DNA from: Diadophis punctatus similis
Taxonomy: Eukaryota > Chordata > Lepidosauria > Squamata > Dipsadidae
NCBI GenBank assembly: GCA_023053685.1
Contig: JALIGW010000005.1
Coordinates: 52,390,742-52,454,741 of the forward strand
Length of the DNA: 64,000 nucleotides
Direction of reading: 5' to 3'
This document shows, one piece after another, positions 46,310-58,639 of this stretch (position 1 is the first letter of the stretch; the number at the start of each line of letters is the position of its first letter). The position numbers and the translations under genes are program-made. The notes under the pieces were generated by a model, which made no database searches, was not told where the DNA came from, and saw only the letters and a list, made by a program, of their open reading frames with translations.

Positions 46310-47650
46310 ATGACATTTTATATTCACTTTGTTGCAAAGGGTGCTAGGAATTCCCCTTCCCTTAAGGATGAATTAACTATTGCTAGGACCCAGCTACGTG
46401 TCACTTCCTGGGTGGCCTTATCAACCAGCCAGGAGGGGTATGGATCTAGGTCACAGATGGTCCCTTTTAGTGTCCCAAATATCTTATCACTTCCTGAGGC
46501 CCAACAGGATCAAACTGTTCGTAGATAACTAGGTCATCTATTCCAGGCAATGGTCAGGGCCTCAGAAGGACTGTGCACAAAGCCTCAGGTATACCCCTCT
46601 CCCCATTTCCTTTCATCAGTTTCTAGAGGCAGACCATGAAATAGGTCCTGTTCCCCTGCAGTGGAGAGCACACCAAAGTCACCAGGGTGTGATCTGACCA
46701 CAACAGACTAGGATAATTCCGCTCAGAGTACATGTCATGTTTTGACAAGAAAACCATTACTGATGTGTGGCCACTGTTTTAAGTTGGGTCATGAATGACG
46801 TGTGGTAGGCCCATGGATGCCATGGTGGCCATGAACTCTTCAGCTGCCTTTGAGGCCCATCCCAGAGATGGCAAATTGAAGTTACACAAGACCGTAAGTC
46901 TGTAGAATTCCACAGCAAACCCTCCACAGATGGTCTCCAGAAACTTAGGTAGGAGGTTGCTATGCATCAGGGAGGCTGGTACAGTAACAATCCTAACTGC
47001 TCCTCCAAGCTTAACTTCAGAAACAGTCTTACACCAGTAACTTGTGGAATCTGATAGACTTTCTGTTTCTTCCCAGGGGTTTCGATTAGTGCCATGCCTT
47101 AAATCTGGCTGGGCATATTTCAGAAAGGGGAACCTTGGCTTCAAGGCCGAGCCAGGTATTGGTAATACTTGCCAGGTCAGTCTGGTCTTCTGTAATGAGG
47201 TCATGAAGAAGAGGGGCTTTATTATTAATCTATCTGACATTAAGCAATAACAACTGAAAATCCAGGGCTCTGTTGCTCTGCTATTCAAGGTCCTAGGCCT
47301 GAATACAGAAGGCCGGAATATGACACCAATTTCAAATTTCAGGGACATCTTCCCCAGGAGTGGCCTGTTCTCTTGTCTCCTAACAAAAAGTCCCATACAT
47401 GTCATTACCCAAATGTAATGATCAGCTCCGCCCCCCTGTGTTTTCACTTCCCCCTAACTCTGGCCTCTTGGTTCCACTGGCTGGTGGTCCCTCTATTCAT
47501 CCATATGCCTCAGGCATCCAATAGCATATCAGGAGTAGAGGTGAGTCTCATGGTGCCTCAGCTCCTGCTCTCAGCACATTGGGGAACCCTAATCTCTAAC
47601 AGTCTCCCACCTCACTGCATCATCTTAACTGACCTCTGCCACTAACCAGA
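46310..47650 (-). mobile_element. L2/CR1-type LINE, 5' half with endonuclease domain
   Basis: GC content rises compared with the flanks. On the minus strand the region covers a 5' segment, the apurinic-like endonuclease, and part of the linker before the reverse transcriptase (LCSPLQGNRTYFMVC-like). The reverse transcriptase and tail are missing, unlike the 5'-truncated copies elsewhere, so this fragment was cut at its 3' side after insertion. Confidence 0.65.
46779..47447 (-). pseudogene. LINE endonuclease-domain remnant (longest open frame in the window)
   Basis: The frame has 222 codons. Its C-terminal third includes LPKFLETICGGFAVEFYRLT, VLCNFNLPSLGWASKAAEEF and GLPHVIHDPT. This matches the L2/CR1 endonuclease pattern LxxLLxxxxxxxxxFPRLxVLGDFNLPS...GLxQxVxxPTH. 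GDFN has become CNFN, which changes catalytically important residues. The N-terminal part fits the family poorly, probably through compensating frameshifts. It is not a host gene. Confidence 0.65.
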
Positions 47651-50216
47651 AAGATGGTGTCCAACCTGCTTCTCCTCTCTTCCTGATTCTTACATGACTA
47701 ACAGAGTGCTCTGTCACAAATAATCACTGCTTACCCACTTAGTGATCTACTTTTGCTCTCTTCCTTCCCTCCCATCTCTCACTTAGAGAGGGAACAGGAA
47801 GGATATTTTTAAGGTTCTTTAATGTAATGCATTTTGTTGTTGGCCTCTTTTGAGAATGGGGTTATTAAAAATGGTGTCCTCATGTTTGTTTCTCTAAATG
47901 TCATCTTTCCAGGTGGCATATAATTTAAATAAATAAATAAACTTTTGCATTTTATTCTTGAGAATAACGTATAGTACTTTAATCTACCTGGGACTAAATG
48001 GACTTTGTAAATTGAAATCAAATCCAAATTTTTCCAGATACTGAACAATATATGGAGTATATTTTAGAATTTAGAAGTCTTCTAAATACATGCATGCATA
48101 TATATTTTTCTATGAGGGATGAGATCTTTCCATGATACCAACAGCAGAAGGATATGCAACCTATCCTAGTCCATATTTATCATTTGGAAAGAAATGCACT
48201 AGTCTAACACCAGCTGCCTATTTTAATGTTAGAAGATTTCCCCCTTTGGCTGTTGTTGATTATATTTGTTTTTCACTGTAGCTTCCAAGTTAATAAAACA
48301 CTTCAAAGTGGTTCTTGGCATCCAGCTTGTGAACAGCCCTTTTAAAATCAGCAGAACTGTTCAGTGCTTTACAAATTTGCTTCAGTATCTCTGCTGACAA
48401 ACTTATCTGTGCAAGCGGAATCTAAATCTCTTCATTGCCATGAAAATTGCGGTATTTTAGTAACCAGTACATAATCACATTCATGATGCCATATAGTTTG
48501 ATATTTTTAGAGTTGCAAGTTGGGTTTATGGGTGGGCATTATTGTTAAATGTTGGAGATTCATGAACTTTTAACAGTTGTTTTTCATTATTTTCACAAGT
48601 TATACAGGAGTCCAATACTGTGCATGAAACAGAATATATTTATATTAAGGCTAAAAGAACAGCAATGTCACAATGCCAGTTTTAATAAGAGTTGATTGTT
48701 TAATAATAATTAATACTAAGTTAAAGAGGGTTGATCAACAGAAACACAATCTAATAAATAACGAGCTATGAATGTATGATAGTGTTCCAGAACAAATGGT
48801 TTGGATGATCACTGACTATCATCCAAAATGATACAAGAAATGGATGACTATGAACAATAACTACCGTAGTACTTTGCAGATTGTTGAATGAGTGATGAAG
48901 ATTGGAGAAAAGCATCATCTTAAACTGCTTTATGAAACAATATTGTATTGTTCATGCAACTAAGTCATATACCTGCACTGGTACAACCAGCAAAAGTGAT
49001 TCTTAGATCTATTCTCAATTCTGGAATTCAGTCAACTCTGCATATGTGATTAAACAACATATGAAAGAAAGCAAATGAAGTACTGTGCTTTGGAAGATTT
49101 AGGTTGAGATTGATTTTGCTCAACTTCTTTTAGTCTCCGCTGTGCCTTTGAGAAACAACATTAGAAATTCTTGTCACAGATGTTTCTTTCATGACACTGT
49201 ACAAAAATGGTTTACTGCTCTGCTTTCATCTCTTGGGAAAACAAAGGCAGCTTCACCAAATGTGCTAAGGGATCTCTCTTCACTGAGGCTACAATAGCAT
49301 GAACAATCATGACATTTTCATAACTGATTTTAGAGACCCTCTTCGTGAATATACAGTGGCATTTATCCAAACTGTGTGCCTTGAAGGTTCCACACCATTG
49401 TTTAATTCAGTGGATTAAAACTAACCAGTTCTATGTTGCTGAATGAAGAAGATAAAAGGGCCAGGCTTACATACCATGCACTGAATAAATGGTTCACAGT
49501 GGATTTGAGTAATTAATCACTTCTAACAACAATAACAAAACTGCCATACTATTTAACTCCGAGTTTCTGCTCTGGGATTTTTCTCTCCAAGCAACAAGAG
49601 TACAAATACTTGCAATTGGAAATCTGAAGTATTTTTTATATTGCAATAATTTTTTCATTATAAATAAAAGAAGGAAGTTAGATATAAATGTAAAATTCTG
49701 CAGGTGTAGTTTTGTTTGGTTTTTTTTAATAAAAAAATTATAATTATGTGTATGCAAGTAACCAAAATGATGAAAATAATAAATGTGTGATGATGTCACA
49801 ATGCAATCCTCATTCTTTCACAATTGTGTCTCAACTTTGAATGCAAATATTCAGATCACTGTGTTTTCATTATGATGTCACCATTCCTGTCCCCTTGCCC
49901 ATGACTATGTTTTTAGGAGAACAGTAACTTTACACAGCACCCAGATGATCCAAAACAATAATTTCATGCAATCTTTCAATGACTAGAATCTTCCATATAT
50001 GTTGAAATTATCGCAGTTCCTGGAAGTCCCAACTGGTATTCTGAATGGCTCCAGGATTGATATAGTTTGCACCTGTGTCTTTTAGGAGACTATCACATAT
50101 GTAACCATTGGATACTAAATGATTCAACATGAATGACTCTTTTCAATGGAAACAGATATGAGATTAATGTTATAAAGCATTTAACACTGATGAAATATTA
50201 ATACTATTGCTATCCC
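47651..50216. other. Unique AT-rich stretch, nothing firm
   Basis: 'aggtggcatataatttaaat' plus (AAAT)n at about 47910-47941 is a short tail-like motif. The rest is unique, with no open frame bearing a domain. Confidence 0.45.
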
Positions 50217-50530
50217 AACGATGCTTTTTCAAGTGGCAACTGGATTTCCTTGTTTTTCTTTGAAGATGTTTCACTTCTCATCCAAGAAGCTTCTTCAGCT
50301 CTGATTCGATGGTGGGGAATGGAAGGATTTATATTCCTTGTAGACAGCTGGTCATTTGCATTCTTTTAGAGAATCGTTGAGGCCACTTGGAGGTTTGTCT
50401 GTGTCCTCAGGGTCACCTGAATAGTGCAAGAGAGCCTTCCTGGAACTGCTGAAAGAACTGTGTTGTGGAGCTGTGCTTTCTGTAGGATGTTTTCTGTATC
50501 CCTTCACTTTTGAACACAGGTGCAGGCTGT
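50217..50530 (-). mobile_element. Retroelement-like repeat, family uncertain
   Basis: On the minus strand the sequence contains 'agctgaagaagcttcttgga', 'tgagaagtgaaacatcttca' and 'aagaaaaacaaggaaatcca'. This is a motif group I recognise as a recurrent vertebrate repeat end, possibly Penelope-like. No coding domain is visible. Confidence 0.45.
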
Positions 50531-50533
50531 TGG

Positions 50534-50903
50534 GGATGAGTCAGAGGTGAGTTCCTGCTGGAGCTGCCCGGTGCACAGCTCCGGTAGGGAGCGGCGGATT
50601 GTGCAACCGCTCTGGAGCCCTCTCTGCCAGTCCACCCAGTGTGTCACCATTTTTTTCGGTGATTTTCAGTGATTTTGGGTCGATTTTGCTTCTGCGCATG
50701 CACGGAAGCAAAATCGCACCGAAATCTCGTGAGGGGACGTGCTTGTGTTTGAGGTTTTGGTGAGATTTTGCCTCCGTGCATGTGCGGAAGCAAAATTGCA
50801 TGAGGGGGCACGTGCGCGTAGCAAGTGCGCCCCCCGAAGCATAGATATGTGCGCGCATGGCTCCGGCAGCGAGGTAAGTGAGCAACCCGCCCCTGGGATG
50901 AAA
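50534..50903. mobile_element. hAT-type MITE, long subfamily
   Basis: The element is 50542-50895 (354 bp). It starts 'cagaggtgagttcctgctgg' and ends 'gtgagcaacccgcccctg'. Flanking octamers GGATGAGT and GGATGAAA agree at 6 of 8. Internal 'cttctgcgcatgcacggaag' and 'ctccgtgcatgtgcggaagc' are paired palindromic sites like those of 42443-42754. Confidence 0.82.
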
Positions 50904-51746
50904 AAATAAAGAAAAGAAAGAAATACAAGCACATGTCAATATACAGACAAGCTGATTCCTTTCATTCTTCAAAAGCAACCAAATTTTATTTAAAATAGGC
51001 TTAGCTAGTCTACTAGACTATTCACAAAATTAATTCAGCTTATCAAATCACTGCTTTTATTGCAGGAAAATATTCATATAGTTCCTCCCAGGTCCAAATT
51101 AGGAGGTGGTAGATACCAATTCTCCAAATTTAATACAAAAAAATTAATGTATATGGCTGTAATACTATAAGCACTTTGGTCTTCATAGAAATATCTATCT
51201 AGCTTATCGTCTAAAAGAAAGTGTGCAAGTGATTTTATAAGTAAGGTGTTTTAATAAATGAAAATGTACACTTAATGATATCTGAAACAGTTATGAAACA
51301 GTTCTGTTCTATGACACTAGTTCTATTCAGTTCTATTCAACACTATTAGTCTTATTCAGCTTCACCAAATGCGCATTAGCTTGGTTGTAAAAATCCTTCT
51401 CAATCTTTTTCATGTGACAAGATCTTCCACGGATGGTCATTACATTCATTTGGACAGGAGTGCCAGAAAGAGAGTACAAATAATGTGCTCATGACCATTC
51501 CCTCAAATGTGCCACTTTTCCTCAATAACTGAATGGAGCTATTATGCTGAAGCCCCATAAACTCACCATTTCTTTTATCAACATTTCCAACAGTCAGACT
51601 CAAAATTATCTCTAACATATATTATGTTGACCCTAGCATCTATTGCTTCTTAGTAGTAGACATGTAACAATAGTAATAGTAGTGTAATAATAATAATCCT
51701 GTAATTAATTAATGCCTCTGCATATTATCCAAAACAATCTTGGATT
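50904..51746. other. AT-rich, nothing recognised
   Basis: No gene or nameable repeat. A short (AAT)-rich run lies near 51665-51700. Confidence 0.45.
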
Positions 51747-51966
51747 GTTAGATATATCAATGTGTCTAGCAACAGGACCATCCCCCATTTTTCATCTTAG
51801 TTCATTTCAGAATTCTGCTAATCAGAATCATATTTATGTGCAGAGCCAGGATTTTTCTATTTTATCTTAGATTTCCTTTTTGATACAATATGCTTCTTTG
51901 ATTAAATTAAGCTACCTGGGGCTAAGTGAAGAGATAAACTTTGTTTCAGGGGTAAAATTCAGCACG

Positions 51967-52006
51967 TTCTTTATATATATGGATGCTTATGTGAAGTTGG
52001 TGAATA

Positions 52007-52092
<86 letters not shown>

Positions 52093-52446
52093 CACCAACT
52101 TCACATAAGCATCCATCCATATACCATAAATCATATCAAAGCATATATAATTATACATTTCTATCCAATATACCATAATCAAACTTCCTAATTTTGCACC
52201 TTTTGTACTTTTATCGCCCGTCTGTTTTCCCTCAATATTTCATTCTACTTCCCACCCTCTATCTTCTCTTCCCTCTACCTTCTTTCTCCTTCTCTCCCTC
52301 TTACCTACTTTCCTCCTCTCCTCCTCTCCCCTTCCTTTCTACTTCCTCTTCCTCCCTCTTGTCACTTCCCTGAGTACTTCTAATCATAATCCATTTTATG
52401 GTTAACAGATGAGTAACTCAAATCTCTAACTTCATTCCCTCATCGG
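51967..52446 (-). mobile_element. Insert with (TATC)n and purine-rich strand, retroposon-like
   Basis: The insert is bounded by near-identical 'aaaattcagcacgttct' and 'taaattcagcaggttct', consistent with a duplication of about 15 bp made by LINE-type integration. Its minus strand is a long purine-rich run (complement of 52240-52370) followed by A-rich sequence and a (GATA)n tail. That layout would fit a LINE 3' UTR, but I cannot name the family. Confidence 0.4.
51981..52114. repeat. (TATC)n array enclosed by perfect 24-bp inverted arms
   Basis: The left arm is 51981-52004 (ggatgcttatgtgaagttgg plus tgaa). The right arm is 52091-52114 and is its exact complement. Between them about 86 bp of TATC repeats. 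GATA/TATC arrays are prominent in snakes (Bkm-type satellite). Confidence 0.95.
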
Positions 52447-52516
52447 TGTAAATTCAGCAGGTTCTGACAGGTTCTGGAGAACCGGTAGTGGACATTTTGA
52501 GTAGTTCGGAATCTTT

Positions 52517-52790
52517 AGTTAGATATCTCAATGTGTCTAGCAAAGGACCATCCTCCATTTTTCATCTTAGTTCATTTCAGAATTCTGATAATCATAATCA
52601 TATTTATGTGCAGAGCCAGGATTTTTCTATTTTCTCTTCAATTTTCTCTTCAATACAATATGCTTCTTTGATTAAATTAAGCTACCTGTGGCTAAGTGGA
52701 AAGGTAAACTTTGTTTCAAGGGTGAAATTCAGCAGGTTCTGACAGGTTCTGGAGAACCGGTAGCGGACATTTTGAGTAGTTCAGAGAACT
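52517..52790 (+). repeat. Tandem duplication, second unit
   Basis: This is the second copy of the 51747 unit: flank with small differences, then the MITE left half without the insert. The match ends inside the MITE near 'gagtagttcaga', the point where the first unit was truncated. Confidence 0.85.
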
Positions 52791-52926
52791 GGCAAATACC
52801 ACCTCTGACTGGCCCCAGAGTGGGGAGGGAATGGGGATTTTGCAGTATCCTTCCCCACCACCCCCACCAAGCCACACCCACAGAACCGGTAGGGGAAACA
52901 ATTTTAATTTCACCCCTGCTTTGTTT
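52709..52926. mobile_element. hAT-type MITE (CARGGGTGAAATTC family), complete
   Basis: The element is 52717-52918 (202 bp). It starts 'caagggtgaaattcagcagg' and ends 'attttaatttcacccctg'. Perfect octamers CTTTGTTT flank it (52709-52716, 52919-52926). A second inverted motif, agaaccggtag, occurs near each end. The left half also exists in the first tandem unit. Confidence 0.9.
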
Positions 52927-55900
52927 CCATGTGTTCTTTATCTCAGAAAATTTACCACCAATTTCATCAACTGGGTTATCAAAAACCAACAACATTATTA
53001 GGGAGAAGTCACATAGCTTTCTCCAGAAGTGTTCTCCAGAATTCTGGGCCTTTGAAAAACACTGCATATGAAAGTGTGCATGGGCAAGCTTAAAAACCTG
53101 CTCAAATTACTGGACTTAAATTAATTGCAATTAACTTGTTCCTATGGATTTCATTGGGCCTGCCAGGCAGGGAAGCTATTCCCATTGATTCAACAAGATT
53201 TCAACTTTCCTCCCTGTTGGCATGATGATATTAATGTTTATTTTATTCATTTATGTTTAATATTTCTTAACTGCCCATCTCCTACCCATTGTTCTACTTA
53301 TATTGGTAATGTTGGTAAATTGCTAAACACTATAAGATCTACCTTCTTCCTTAAATGTGGCTAACTGCCATTGGATGGGAACTACCGTAGCATATTTTGA
53401 AGTGGTAAGTCTTGTGCCTATTTTCTCAGGTGTTTCATTCAGGGAATAGGGAACCAGCTAGAAGAGTTCTGTAGATGGCACAGCCTCATCCAAATATACA
53501 TACACCTTGGATTCGACACAGATGGCTGGAAAAGCATAGCAAAAGGCTGTGTTACAAATGAGGCATGGTTACAAAAAGGTTCACTGTGACTGTGAAGTAT
53601 ATGGGTGTACCAGTCCTCTCTGCCAATGCCATCTGACAGAAGCCGTAGTAAAAGGAACATTTGCCCAGTGGCAGCCGACAGCAGAGTTTTCCACTCAGTC
53701 TCCATTCAGCAATAGGCACCTGGCATGGCATGCAGGTTTCAATGTTTCCTATGCTGTGTCGTCTTTCTGCACTGGTTTGGGAATTTTAATTTTTTCTTTA
53801 AAAACAGAAGCCTTGTTATTTTGGTATACGACACAGAATGTTGCATGAAGCTTCCTCCCAAGACACTGAAATGATTGAAAAAAATTGTTCTACCCTGAAA
53901 GGGTGCTGGCATCTGACAACTAGCAGAGCATTTAGCTAGCTGGGAGCTGGCAAAAGCCATCTCAACATGAACAACATAAGTGACATCCGGCATGAACTGG
54001 TGCAAAACAACAAACAAAGAAGCTGACATATTGCTACTGGCAAACTAGAGAGGAGATTGGATCATTAAATCAAAATCATTAAAAAAGCCACCACTACATT
54101 TAATAGACTTCTGTTGCACAGCCTCCTCTTTTCTAGGCACTGTTGTTTCTTTTAACAATTGGATGCAGAATCTGTACTGCAAAAAGTGAAGCTGAAATGG
54201 TTTTGGTAGGTACGGCAACAGCACACAGTAAAAGTCTGAGTCCATTTCAGTTTTGCCAGGAGATTAAGTAGAAAGATTTCTGGCTGTTGAAAAGTTTTCA
54301 AAAGGATAGTTTAGGTTTTTTTTTCTAAAGCAACAGTTAAGCATTCCCAGTAATAATTCCAGACTGGTCTCCAGTCATTGTCTCATCTCACCATTTTGGT
54401 ACTACTATAGTGGATACAATTTTTCATGCATTTTAAAGATGGATAAAAAATGGCCTTCCAAATGCTCTCATCTTATTTGTAGATAGTGGAACGGCCATTT
54501 GGAAAACTATTTTCTGGAAAGAAATTCTTCAGCAGTTTCTGAGGGAATAAAAAAGAACGTCCTCTGAGAAACTTTGGTCTCCATCAATATGAAAGAAATA
54601 TCACTAGTCATTCTGATTTATGAAGAAAATAAGCTAAAAGACAAAATCTGAAAGTTATAAAGAGGAACTTACTGAGCCTTTCAATACAGTAATATGAATA
54701 TAACCAGTAAGCAAAATGAAACGCAGATAGGTAAAAGTTGCTATTTTTCTGTTCTATTGCATAATGTCTTTGTATCATAGCAGTAATATTCCTTCCATAT
54801 TTTTTTCATGTATACAGACTTAAGGAACACTTTCATGAAGGGTCTTTGTGCCAATTCAGAAGTAGCTCAGGATCTGTTCAAGTCATAGTATTAATTATGC
54901 ATGGAACTTAGGTGATTTATTGCTGACTCAGTTGTGGTATGTCTGAAACCACAGCAAAGCTGGCCCTTTTACTTGAAGCTGCAGCTCTGCAGAACTTGTG
55001 GGTGGTCTGCTTTCCCATTGATGGGAACTCATGCCTTACCCTACTTCCTCCCCCCCACCCCAAATTTAGCCACTGTAGCATTAATCCTAATATTTTCAAA
55101 TTGACAGAAGTGAGTATGATTATAGATTGGCTTAAAGTCTAAGAAATTGGGAAGTAGAAATCATGGTGGTATGTAAGTGTCCCAAATATGAAATTGAAAG
55201 TTTATGATGACAATGGTCTTGCTTTTGAAATCTAAGCATTGAGTGCAAGATAACAAAGAGGTTTAATGTTTAAATCCACACAGGCTGTGAGGTCCCATAT
55301 ATACAAACACATGTATTATGGCTGCAAGACCTCTCCAAACAATTTGCTTGGCTTCTAATTTGTCAGTTGCTGCTGCTGCTGTCTTATAAATAAGTTAAAA
55401 TTGGCAATATTAAGACTAGGAATTAGAGGGTGGATGTGACAGGCACTCAAGTCATAAATGGTTTAAGAGAAATGTATTTTTTTCTTCATTCTGGATACTT
55501 TTACTTTCTTTTTGCCATTTTGTTCCACCAAAATGTGGTCGATGGCATGATGACATTTGCATCCATGTGTTACATGCTGACTTTGGTCTTTAGTTCATAT
55601 TTTTTTTAATATAGCTGCTTCTCATTGTCCCACACAGACTCTACTTCTCCTTATGTTTGGGCATAGCTCTAAATTAACAGAGAAATCAAGCTACAGATTT
55701 TATCCAGCTGTTAATATGGATTCTCTTTCATATCTTTTTCTGTTTGGACCCCACATTTTGTACATTTCATTGTTCAGAAACATGGTAACATCTTGGTCAA
55801 CATCTTGGTCAAGGAGCCCATTATATATGTATTGCTTGCCTTTTCTTCTCAACTATTGCAGATATTAAATGAAATAAAGTATTATCCATATTTAGCTGTA

Positions 55901-56644
55901 TAGGCAACTAGCAATAATTTATTGGAAGGATGTTCTGCAGATACATTTTCCAATTGCTTTTACTTTCCACACTTTCTTTACACTGCCAAGAATGAGTCAC
56001 ACTCAGCTTTCAGACTATAAATCAGTGAAAGTAAATTGATGACCTTATGAGTGCTTTATAGAATCCAGGCCACAGAACCAACCATTTTAATCCAGTTTTG
56101 GACATACAATGCCTCACTTCATAGCTATTACTGGAAAAAAGAGTGGGTGAGAAACAGAGAAGTCTCCAAAGCCTGAAGAAGTTGGTGCCGAGAATATTAT
56201 GTACTTGGGAATCACCATTATCTATTGGGAACTTGTCATGAAAGCAGATACTTTTGATGGTAAATTTATTCATCCATAAAAGCCCAAATACCAGTTCAGT
56301 AGTGTGAATACTCATTAAATATCTGTACAATTTATAGTTATTTTGATGCATAGCAGGACTATTGTCAAAGGCATAGGAGCTGGCTTGTAATGTGTATTTC
56401 ACTGTTCTAATGGTTTTTGTTTTTGTTTTGCAAATCAAACCACAAGAAGTTCTTGTAGAAATGATTTTATTCTTTTTGTAATATGCTCAATAAATTAGCA
56501 GTTTAATCCTATTGATAAAGTATATATCCTTTACTCCCAGGTCTGAAATAAGGCCTCTGTTCTCCCTGATTTCTCTTTCCTCTCCTAGATGAACTTTATC
56601 TGTTTTCATGCAGTTCCCAGTCTGAAGTCACATAGCCAAGTCAC
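52927..56644. other. Repeat-poor AT-rich stretch
   Basis: I see no nameable mobile element except a doubtful tail-like motif near 53258-53290. Open frames of 60-138 codons (53125, 53549, 56022) carry no recognised domain. There is a short (TGC)n run near 55367-55381. Confidence 0.45.
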
Positions 56645-57032
56645 CTGAAGAATGGTTGCAGGATTTGGGTTTGTCTAGTCTAGAGAAAAGAAGGACTACA
56701 TGGGACATGATAACAGTATTCCAGTATTTGAGAGGCTGTCACAAAGAGGAAGGGGTCAATTTTATTTTCCAAAGCATCAGCAGGCAGGCCAAGAAACAAT
56801 GGATGGAAACTAATCAAGGAGAGAAGCAACTTGGAATTAAGGAGAAACTTCCTAATAGTGAGGACAGTTAACCAATGGAACAGATTGCCTTCAGAAGTTG
56901 TGGGTGCTTCATCACTGGGTTTTTTAAGAAGAGACTGGACAGTCACTTATCTGAAATGGTACAGGGTCTCCTTGCTTGAGCAGGGGGCTGGACTAGAAGA
57001 CCTCTAAAGTCCCTTCCAGCTCTATTCTGATT
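56645..57032 (+). mobile_element. CR1 LINE 3' end
   Basis: Matches in order: EEWLQDLGLSSLEKRRTTWD, MITVFQYLRGCHKEEGV, then in another frame LGIKEKLPNSEDS where RLNLEIRRNFLTVRTVNQWN-like residues are expected, and finally LPSEVVGASSLGFFKKRLDS-like sequence, 'cagggggctggactagaaga' and 'cccttccagctctattctga'. At least one frameshift breaks the reading frame near 56835. Confidence 0.88.
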
Positions 57033-58639
57033 CTGATAGCCAGTTTTTTTCCCACTCCGCTGCCAAAAGCAAGCCACAAAAGCACAGAACTATGCGGTGA
57101 AAAATATCAATGTGCAAATTTCTTAATTAGGGTTTTCAATAGAATTATTTTAAAAAGTATTTGGTACAAATAATGTTACTAGCAGTGATGGGATTTCCTC
57201 CATCAGCAATACTGGGTGGGAGATAGGCCATCCTATATTTTAGAATCTGCTCTGAGTGAGGTGTGAGATCAACCTGAACAGATATGGAATATGAATGTGT
57301 ATATGTGAAGAGTTAAAAATCCCCATTGCATCAGAACAGTATCGGATCTGGTCATTCATCTCTAGGTTTGCTTTTGTCTTCTCTCACTTCTATGAGTATT
57401 AACAATGCATCTTTAATTTAAGCAGGAACATTGTAAGCAAGCTTCCTTGATGTAACTTTTCTGGATTAAATAAATGAATTGCATCCTTTAAAAATAACCG
57501 CAATTTAAATGCCGAATGTGTGTAATTGCTACTTTTTATAGTAGTTTATATTTTAACTATTTTGCTACCAATGCCACCCTGAAGCTAAGGCTAGAGGATG
57601 AGTTATAAGTTAAAAAATATATACACCATTGTGTATTTATGTGTATGTGTATATACACCACTGTGTGTGGTGGTGGGAGGAGAGATGATTTTGTTCCCAT
57701 GACTGTATTGGATAATCAACTATTCATTTTCAAGCAAAATCTATCTGTAATCAATGAAAACATTCTCCTACGCAGTATTTTGTAAATATTTAAATAACAG
57801 CACATAACTTGACTGAGGCCCTATAATCTTCAAAAGACACAATGTTTTGTTTTTATTAGTAACCTTATAACAAGTGTAAAATATCAGGAAGAACAAAGAA
57901 CAGATTTTCTGTGTCTCTTTACTATTATTTCATTCCAACTAAATAAGAATATTTAAAATGGGAACTGTAGATGAGTTATTTAAATGGAGGTCAGAAGAAA
58001 TATCACTCAGTATTTTAGGACCCCTGCAGCCTTCCATGGTTTTTACCAAAATATTTTTGTAGATGCCTATTGTTTTTTTTTTAACTTAAAAATATGGCAG
58101 ATGTGAACGAAATGGATAGGTCTTTTTCAAGAGAAGGGGAAAAAAATCAATTTCATTGCTCAGCATGTAGCATTTTTTTTCTCTGTGTTTCAAATCTGCT
58201 GTAAAACAAGACCTCTCCATGTCTTTTTAATCGAGAAACTTAGCACGATGAAAAATCACAAGCAAATACTAGAAGATGAGATTATTCAGCTGTCTAGTTT
58301 TACGATGCTATTATGATTTTTTTTTACTTTGTTTATCCTGTGATTTCTTCTTTTTAACAAGGCTGCTTCAGCAGTGAAACAACAATAAGTTTGTACAACG
58401 AAGCTGTATTACCCATTACAAAAGTAGCAACAGCTGGACAGGATATGCTATAGTTGAGAAAGAGGAAAACTCCCACAGTCTTGTGTGATTCTGAATCTTA
58501 ACTGATTGAGGCTTTTATAGATCTTACCTACTGATGGAGTAAGAATGCAAACTATAAGAATATTTCAGCAACAGAATGAAAATAATATAGAAACGGTCTA
58601 CATCTTTATGGATGTATTAGAATAAAGGCTTTATAAACA
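57033..58639. other. Unique AT-rich stretch, nothing recognised
   Basis: A degenerate palindromic TGTGTATATACACC run near 57625-57675 is the only structured feature seen. Confidence 0.45.

Larger units (their letters stand above)
51747..52516 (+). repeat. Tandem duplication, first unit
   Basis: From 'gttagatatatcaatgtgtc' onward this stretch matches 52517 onward at a constant offset of about 770 bp. The match covers unique flank (about 200 bp) plus the left end of a MITE (starts 51947, 'caggggtaaaattcagca'). In this unit the MITE is split by an insert (about 51967-52446), and the MITE left part resumes at 'taaattcagcaggttctgac'. Confidence 0.85.

Noticed and set aside
46779..47447. 222-codon open frame as a possible host gene
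   Set aside because: The C-terminal part matches the L2/CR1 endonuclease region in order, and there is no splice or promoter structure to support a host gene.
50541..50978. 145-codon minus-strand frame as a gene
   Set aside because: It lies almost wholly within a hAT-type MITE with recognisable termini and near-matching flanking octamers.
56022..56438. 138-codon minus-strand open frame
   Set aside because: No recognisable domain, no repeats of motif and no exon signals. It is long but in AT-rich DNA, where it can occur by chance. Left as unrecognised.
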